A DNA stretch of 44,167 nucleotides from CAZHMN01 sp964533705 (GTDB taxonomy: Bacteria > Electryoneota > B3-LCP). The stretch covers positions 1 to 44,167 of the forward strand of contig CAZHMN010000016.1 of assembly GCA_964533705.1 (NCBI GenBank). Reading direction: 5' to 3'. Positions 39,509 through 44,167 of the stretch are shown here, one piece after another. Position numbers and translations under genes: made by a program. How positions within the stretch are numbered: position 1 is the first letter of the stretch; every line of letters starts with the position of its first letter. The notes below the pieces were generated by a model that was not told the DNA's origin, did not search any database, and saw only the letters and a list, made by a program, of their open reading frames with translations.

Positions 39509-41374
39509 TCAGTTCAGGGATGCCAGTACTCTATCCATAATTGCGCTGACTTCCGCGGCATTCTTGAATCCCACAAAGCGCTCAACCTCCACCCCTTGCG
39601 GATTGAAGAAAATCACCGTGGGCATCCCTAAAACCTGATATTTTTCAGCCATTTCCCGGGTCCAATCGGTCTGAGTGGTAAAATCCATTTTCAGGTTAAC
39701 GAACTTCTCGGACCGGGTAAGCACCTCAGGTCTATTATAGGTCTTGTGATCGAGTTCCACGCAGGCGACGCACCAGTCGGCGTAAAAATCCATGATGAGC
39801 GGTTTGCCCTCCATCGCGGCTCGTGCGAATGCGCCCTCCACGTCGTCAACGATCCACTGCGGAGCGGCTTCAGCAACTTGATCGGAGGATTGTCCCGCCG
39901 GCATCTGCCAGCCGACCATCTGCGATAATCCGAAGAGAAAGAGGAATACGCCTGCAACCAAAGACAAAATGCCAAACCACTTTCTGAGCACCCACGTCCA
40001 GTTGACGGATTCCAAAGCCGGACGGAAAGCGCCAACATAGATTCCCAGCAGGCTCAGGAATGCGCCCCAGAGGAACAGAGTGTACTTATCCGGAATAATG
40101 ATACTGGCAAAATAAACCGCAGTTCCCCAGAGCAGCCAGCCGAAGAAATGCTTGACGCCTTCCATCCAGCCGCCGGCCTGCGGCAGAGCCGTCACCACTC
40201 CTGCGAAGGTGCCGATGACGATGAAGAGCAGACCCAATCCCAGTGAGAACGTGAATAACAGACCGAACCCCACAACCACCGAACCGGTCTTGGCCACCCA
40301 GGACAAGAGAGCCACCAGCACCGGCCCCACGCAGGGCGTAGCGATCAATCCTGCAGCCATGCCCATCAACACCGCGCCGATCAACCCGCGGCGCTGACCC
40401 GATTGCAGTTTCCCCTGCCAACTGGCGGGTAACTGCAGGTCAAAGGCGCCCATCATGGAAGCTCCCATGGCCAGGAAGATAGCGATCATCACGGCGTAAA
40501 CCGCCGGATGCTGGGTCAACCCGCCGAAGACCCCGCCGGTCAGGGCGGCAATCACGCCCAGAGCCGAATACATCAAGGATAATCCCAACACGAAGAACAC
40601 GGAAAGGACGAAACCTCGAAGTTTCTTACCCTCTGCCCTGGAGCCGATATAGCTGACGGTGATGGGGATGATGGGATAAACGCAGGGCGTAAAGCTGGTC
40701 AGGATGCCGCCGACAAAAATTAGCAGCAGGGCTAGCAGCGAACCCTTTTCGAGAGCGGATTCCAGATTGCCCACCAGGCCTTCATTGATTACCTGAGGTG
40801 ATGGTTGAACAGAGGTTTCAGAAACACCGAATATTTCTTCGTTCAGGGGATTGGGGGTGACCCCTACAGGGAGAACGGCTATATCAAGAGTAAGCTCTTT
40901 TTCAACCGGGAAAAAACACTGCTGCGAACCGGTCTCCGCGCAGACCTGATAACCGGCCAGCGCCTTGATGGTACGTGAACCGGCTTCCAGAGTGGTGGCT
41001 GCTGTTACGGTCACTCTAACCACAACGTCGCCGGAATAGACCTCGTCTCCCTCCCAGATTTTCCCGGCGGGGTATCGAGGTTCTCCGAAGGCAAGCCCCG
41101 AAACGGAATCGAATTTGACGAAGAATAAGCCTATCTGTCGTGCTGTTATGTGGTAATTCTCAGGAACGCGATAGACTACAGCCAGATCCAACCTTCCGCC
41201 AGGATTGATCCCGGTGGCAGACGCCAGTATCTCAACCGGCACGTCTCTCTCAGGATCAAAATAATCAGACTGCGCTGATCCGGCATTCACACGAAAGCAG
41301 CAGATTGCTATCGCCAGCAGAATAACCCGGGATGCGCGGCAGTAAAATTTCAGACGAATTCTGGACAACTTCAT
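39509..41374 (-). CDS. dsbD: Thiol:disulfide interchange protein DsbD
   Basis: Carries reducing equivalents from cytoplasmic thioredoxin across the inner membrane. Three parts: a signal peptide and N-terminal DsbD-alpha domain with a cysteine pair (VCAETGSQQCFFP), a central eight-helix CcdA-like domain with its two redox cysteines (SFTPCVYPIIP and ATPCVGPV), and a C-terminal thioredoxin domain with YADWCVACVEL. All six redox cysteines are present. Start choice: ATG 41374 is one base after the SPOR gene stop and gives a normal signal peptide; an in-frame TTG at 41401 is unlikely. Probable partners are thioredoxin and the TlpA-like lipoprotein downstream. Confidence 0.95.
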   Translation of the reverse strand: MKLSRIRLKFYCRASRVILLAIAICCFRVNAGSAQSDYFDPERDVPVEILASATGINPGGRLDLAVVYRVPENYHITARQIGLFFVKFDSVSGLAFGEPRYPAGKIWEGDEVYSGDVVVRVTVTAATTLEAGSRTIKALAGYQVCAETGSQQCFFPVEKELTLDIAVLPVGVTPNPLNEEIFGVSETSVQPSPQVINEGLVGNLESALEKGSLLALLLIFVGGILTSFTPCVYPIIPITVSYIGSRAEGKKLRGFVLSVFFVLGLSLMYSALGVIAALTGGVFGGLTQHPAVYAVMIAIFLAMGASMMGAFDLQLPASWQGKLQSGQRRGLIGAVLMGMAAGLIATPCVGPVLVALLSWVAKTGSVVVGFGLLFTFSLGLGLLFIVIGTFAGVVTALPQAGGWMEGVKHFFGWLLWGTAVYFASIIIPDKYTLFLWGAFLSLLGIYVGAFRPALESVNWTWVLRKWFGILSLVAGVFLFLFGLSQMVGWQMPAGQSSDQVAEAAPQWIVDDVEGAFARAAMEGKPLIMDFYADWCVACVELDHKTYNRPEVLTRSEKFVNLKMDFTTQTDWTREMAEKYQVLGMPTVIFFNPQGVEVERFVGFKNAAEVSAIMDRVLASLN

Positions 41375-41375
41375 C

Positions 41376-42062
41376 TCAATCAGAATATTCAAATTGATCA
41401 ATTACCGGATGTTCCAGCGGCGAGGGAGGCGGATTCTGGTAGACCAACGTGGGAACGATCCAGAGCTCCGTATCAAATACCTCCCGCAATTTCGCAAGCC
41501 AGACTTCACCTTCGCTGCGGGTCCTGAAATCTCCGAATTGCACCCTGTATAAACCCCCCTGAAAAATCACATAAGTGCGCTCATCAGGATAATCAAAATC
41601 CAATTTGCGGCCCAAATCCAGGGCCTGATCGCGGCTGGACAGGGCGTTAATCTGGATGCGAAATCCGGGGATTTTCACTCCCTGGTGAGTTTCGTGATCA
41701 GACGATTTTATCTTATCGGCGACGACAATACCGGCGGGATAGCCCAGTGGTGTCAACTCCTCATTTAGATAGCTAACTGCAGCGCTGGAATCTTCGAAAT
41801 CCCCCACGCGAACGCGCCAGAAGCCGCCAGCATAATGCAGGTGTACCCGCTCTTCAATGAGCTTCTGCATTGAATCTCTGAAAGCCACCGCTGAAGGTTC
41901 AGTGGAAAACGCACCGAGCTGAATTCGATAGCCCTCCATTAAGACGGGGAAATCATCCAGAGGAATCTCTATCCCTTCCCCGTATTGATACGCAACTTGT
42001 GCGCATAACGTAGCGGGACAAAGCAGGTAAAACGCAAACAAAATGATCTGCAAGCTTCTCAC
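41376..42062 (-). CDS. SPOR-domain exported protein
   Basis: Exported protein of 228 residues with a signal peptide (ILFAFYLLCPATLCA) and two SPOR-like repeats: GYRIQLGAFSTEPSAVAFRD to FWRVRVGDF, and PGFRIQINALSSRDQALDLG to LYRVQFGDF. SPOR domains bind denuded peptidoglycan, often at division sites, which is a reasonable guess for this protein. It starts at a GTG overlapping the mutS stop by four bases (GTGA) and ends just before dsbD. The hydrophilic C-terminal tail carries a PPPSP segment. Confidence 0.86.
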   Translation of the reverse strand: MRSLQIILFAFYLLCPATLCAQVAYQYGEGIEIPLDDFPVLMEGYRIQLGAFSTEPSAVAFRDSMQKLIEERVHLHYAGGFWRVRVGDFEDSSAAVSYLNEELTPLGYPAGIVVADKIKSSDHETHQGVKIPGFRIQINALSSRDQALDLGRKLDFDYPDERTYVIFQGGLYRVQFGDFRTRSEGEVWLAKLREVFDTELWIVPTLVYQNPPPSPLEHPVIDQFEYSD

Positions 42063-44167
42063 GAGTTTTCATCCGGCCTTAAGGCTCTGGTGAGTTTCTT
42101 CTTCTGGTCGGCGATCCATTGAAGGGCTTCCAGAGGCGTCATCTGGTTCGGATCGAGCTTCCTCAACGCCTCCTCCAACGGTGATACCTGCCGTATGAAA
42201 AGGTTTAGCTGGGGTTCTGTCGAGGTGGGCGGGCGGGCGGCTTTACCCCGTACACTCCGGCGGGTGGGCGCAAGTTCCTTCTCTTCCAGATCGGAAAGGA
42301 TCTCCTTGGCTCGTTCGATGACGTCCGGAGGAAGACCGGCCAACCGAGCGACCTGTATCCCATATGAGGCACCGGCAGAACCCGGTACGATCTTACGCAA
42401 AAAGCTGATCTCATCGCCCCACTGTTTGACTGCCACATTGAGGTTCTTCACCCCATCGAAGAAATTTTCCAACTCCGTCAGTTCATGGTAATGCGTGGCG
42501 AACAGGCTGCGAGCCTGGAGCCGGGGATTGGTCTCCATGTGTTCGACGATTGACCAGGCCAGAGACATGCCGTCAAAGGTGGAGGTGCCGCGCCCGATTT
42601 CATCGAGAAGGATGAGACTTTTCGAGGTGGCGTTATGGAGAATGTTGGCCGCTTCGTGCATCTCCATCAGAAAAGTTGACTCACCACCGACTAAGTTATC
42701 CTGGGCGCCCACTCGAGTGAAGATGCGATCCACGATACCGACAGTTGCGGATTTAGCGGGAACAAAACATCCAGTCTGAGCCATTAAAACGATCAAGCCG
42801 ATCTGGCGGAGGTAGGTGGATTTACCCGCCATGTTGGGGCCGGTAACCAGCAGAAAGCGGTTCTCTGCGCGGTCTATTCGAAGATCGTTGGGCACGAACT
42901 TCTCACCAGCAGGAAGTAGTTTCTCCACGACGGGATGCCGTCCGTCTGAGATGACAATCTCTTCAGCGTCGTTGACCTCCGGGCGGCAGTAATTCTCTTC
43001 GCCGGCCACGGTGGCGAAGGAACAGAGGACGTCCAAAACCGCCAGCAGTCTGGCGTCGGCTTGTATGTCAGCGCTCCTCTCGGTGACCCGTTGGCGCAGC
43101 TTTTCGAAGAGCTGAGTTTCCAGGTTCTTGCTTTTCTCCTCAGCACCGAGAACCCGTGATTCCATCTCCTTCAATTCGGGCGTGATGTAGCGTTCGGAAT
43201 TGACCAGAGTCTGCTTGCGGATGTATTCGGAAGGAACCTTGTCAAGGTGGGTCTTGGTGACTTCGATATAGAAGCCGAAGACGCGATTGAAGCCGATCTT
43301 CAGCGAACTGATGCCGGTGCGCGCTCGCTCTTTTTCCTGCTGAGCGTGAATCCAGCCTTTGCCGGAATGAGCGATATCGCGCAGCTCATCGAGGTTTTCA
43401 TCAATTCCCTTATTAATCAACCCACCATCGCGAATGGAGATGGGCGGAGATTCGACCAGGGTCCTGGCGATATCATCAACGACGTCGGGCAAAAGGATCA
43501 TCTGCTTCTTCAGATCGCCCAGCAGACTCTCCTGATCGTCGGGGAGGAGTTCTCTGAGTTCAGGAAGCTTCTCCAGCGAGTGCCGCAAGGCTTGCAGATC
43601 CCGGCCGTTGGCGCGCCCCAACGAAATGCGGGCCACGGATCGTTCCAGATCGGTCAACCGGGAGAGCAACTTCATAACTTCGACACGCAGCTTTCTCTCC
43701 CCCACCAGCATTTCAACAGCATCTAACCGCTTGTTAATCTCCACGACGTCCAGGAGGGGGCGTTCCAGCCAGCGCCGCAGCAGGCGCCGCCCCATCGGCG
43801 TGGCGGTGCGATCCAAAACGCTGTACAGCGTCCCGGCGCGGCTAACCGTTGACGACATCGGCTCGATCAACTCGAGGTTGCGGCGGGTGGGAGCGTCCAG
43901 GATCATACCCGATTCCTGGCGTTCGATCGAGAGGGTGCGAACGTGAACCAGGTCGCGCTTCTGGTGTTCCTGGAGATAATACAGAGCCGCTCCCACGGCG
44001 CTTACGGCGGCGGTCTCACCGTCTAAACCGAACCCTTTAAGGGAAAGAACTTTGAAATGATCCTTGAGCACTCCCTCGGTGTGATCATTAGAGAAGATCC
44101 AGTCGTCCAGCGGAGTGATGACCGGATTTAAACCGGGAGGGAAGGAACCGGGAGGCTCCGGTGCGCT
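42059..44167 (-). CDS. mutS: DNA mismatch repair protein MutS (N terminus beyond window)
   Basis: ATPase that recognises mismatches and recruits MutL. The gene is cut by the right edge: the visible 702 residues begin in the connector domain (VITPLDDWIF) and lack the N-terminal mismatch-binding domain with its Phe-x-Glu motif. Seen: core and clamp regions including the GFYIEVTK segment and the ERYITPELKEMESRV stretch, Walker A GPNMAGKST, TFLMEMHEAANIL and Walker B LLDEIGRGTSTFDG with the following ATHYHELT. This arrangement is MutS1-like. It is first in the run shared with the SPOR and dsbD genes. Confidence 0.97.
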   Translation of the reverse strand, partial: SAPEPPGSFPPGLNPVITPLDDWIFSNDHTEGVLKDHFKVLSLKGFGLDGETAAVSAVGAALYYLQEHQKRDLVHVRTLSIERQESGMILDAPTRRNLELIEPMSSTVSRAGTLYSVLDRTATPMGRRLLRRWLERPLLDVVEINKRLDAVEMLVGERKLRVEVMKLLSRLTDLERSVARISLGRANGRDLQALRHSLEKLPELRELLPDDQESLLGDLKKQMILLPDVVDDIARTLVESPPISIRDGGLINKGIDENLDELRDIAHSGKGWIHAQQEKERARTGISSLKIGFNRVFGFYIEVTKTHLDKVPSEYIRKQTLVNSERYITPELKEMESRVLGAEEKSKNLETQLFEKLRQRVTERSADIQADARLLAVLDVLCSFATVAGEENYCRPEVNDAEEIVISDGRHPVVEKLLPAGEKFVPNDLRIDRAENRFLLVTGPNMAGKSTYLRQIGLIVLMAQTGCFVPAKSATVGIVDRIFTRVGAQDNLVGGESTFLMEMHEAANILHNATSKSLILLDEIGRGTSTFDGMSLAWSIVEHMETNPRLQARSLFATHYHELTELENFFDGVKNLNVAVKQWGDEISFLRKIVPGSAGASYGIQVARLAGLPPDVIERAKEILSDLEEKELAPTRRSVRGKAARPPTSTEPQLNLFIRQVSPLEEALRKLDPNQMTPLEALQWIADQKKKLTRALRPDENS

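Noticed and set aside
1..44167. CRISPR array, prophage, insertion sequence or defence system
   Set aside because: No regularly spaced repeats, transposase, integrase, phage structural genes or recognised defence domains were seen.

Overview
The window reads as a chromosomal fragment of an uncultured bacterium of the Fibrobacteres-Chlorobi-Bacteroidetes (FCB) superphylum. Zixibacteria, KSB1 and Calditrichota-like lineages are the best guesses. The basis is a secreted beta-helix protein ending in a type IX secretion-like sorting domain (PNPFN start, GTYWV near the end), a GWxTD-domain protein, a DNPLDP lipoprotein, and heavy use of sigma-54 activators together with a Ser/Thr kinase and an HD-GYP regulator. 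The lineage is inference; no rRNA or tRNA gene lies in the window. A run of 100 N (14035-14134) is a scaffold gap, so linkage across it is assumed by the assembly. Both ends cut genes: a Ser/Thr kinase on the left and mutS on the right.

Layout. (1) 1-4880, minus strand: a secreted beta-helix protein, a terminator, then a probable operon of lipoprotein, GAF-sigma54 activator and Ser/Thr kinase. (2) 5322-8124, plus strand: promoter, smpB, tyrS and a polyprenyl diphosphate synthase, tightly overlapping and closed by a bidirectional terminator. (3) 8142-9844, minus: a Na/Pi cotransporter and a PhoU-like protein. (4) 10404-14034, minus: a signalling block with a histidine kinase cut by the gap, its NtrC-type regulator, and a receiver-histidine kinase protein. 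(5) 14142-17224, plus: ROK glucokinase coupled to a GH57 4-alpha-glucanotransferase, an alpha-glucan to glucose-6-phosphate module. (6) 17213-19450, minus: a membrane protein with a degenerate spermidine-synthase-like domain.

(7) 19628-33673, minus: a long run beginning with purB and ending with an HD-GYP regulator and a strong terminator. In transcription order it is purB, purC, psd, pssA, purS, purQ, tatC, tatA, smc, a GWxTD protein, NatA-like and NatB-like ABC genes, and the HD-GYP regulator. It mixes purine synthesis, phosphatidylethanolamine synthesis, twin-arginine export and chromosome condensation. (8) 33895-44167, minus: mutS, a SPOR protein, dsbD, a secreted cupin, thioredoxin, a TlpA-like lipoprotein, a YacP-like NYN nuclease, ecfT, truA, transaldolase and a DegP-type protease. 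The dsbD-trxA-TlpA set looks like a path carrying reducing power across the membrane.

Most of the content is housekeeping. No phage, insertion sequence, CRISPR array or defence island was seen. The points most worth a second look are the kinase whose three nucleotide-loop glycines are all replaced, the spermidine-synthase-like membrane protein lacking expected catalytic residues, the histidine kinase with degraded ATP-site boxes, the palindromic clusters before the NatB-like gene and purB, and several non-ATG starts.
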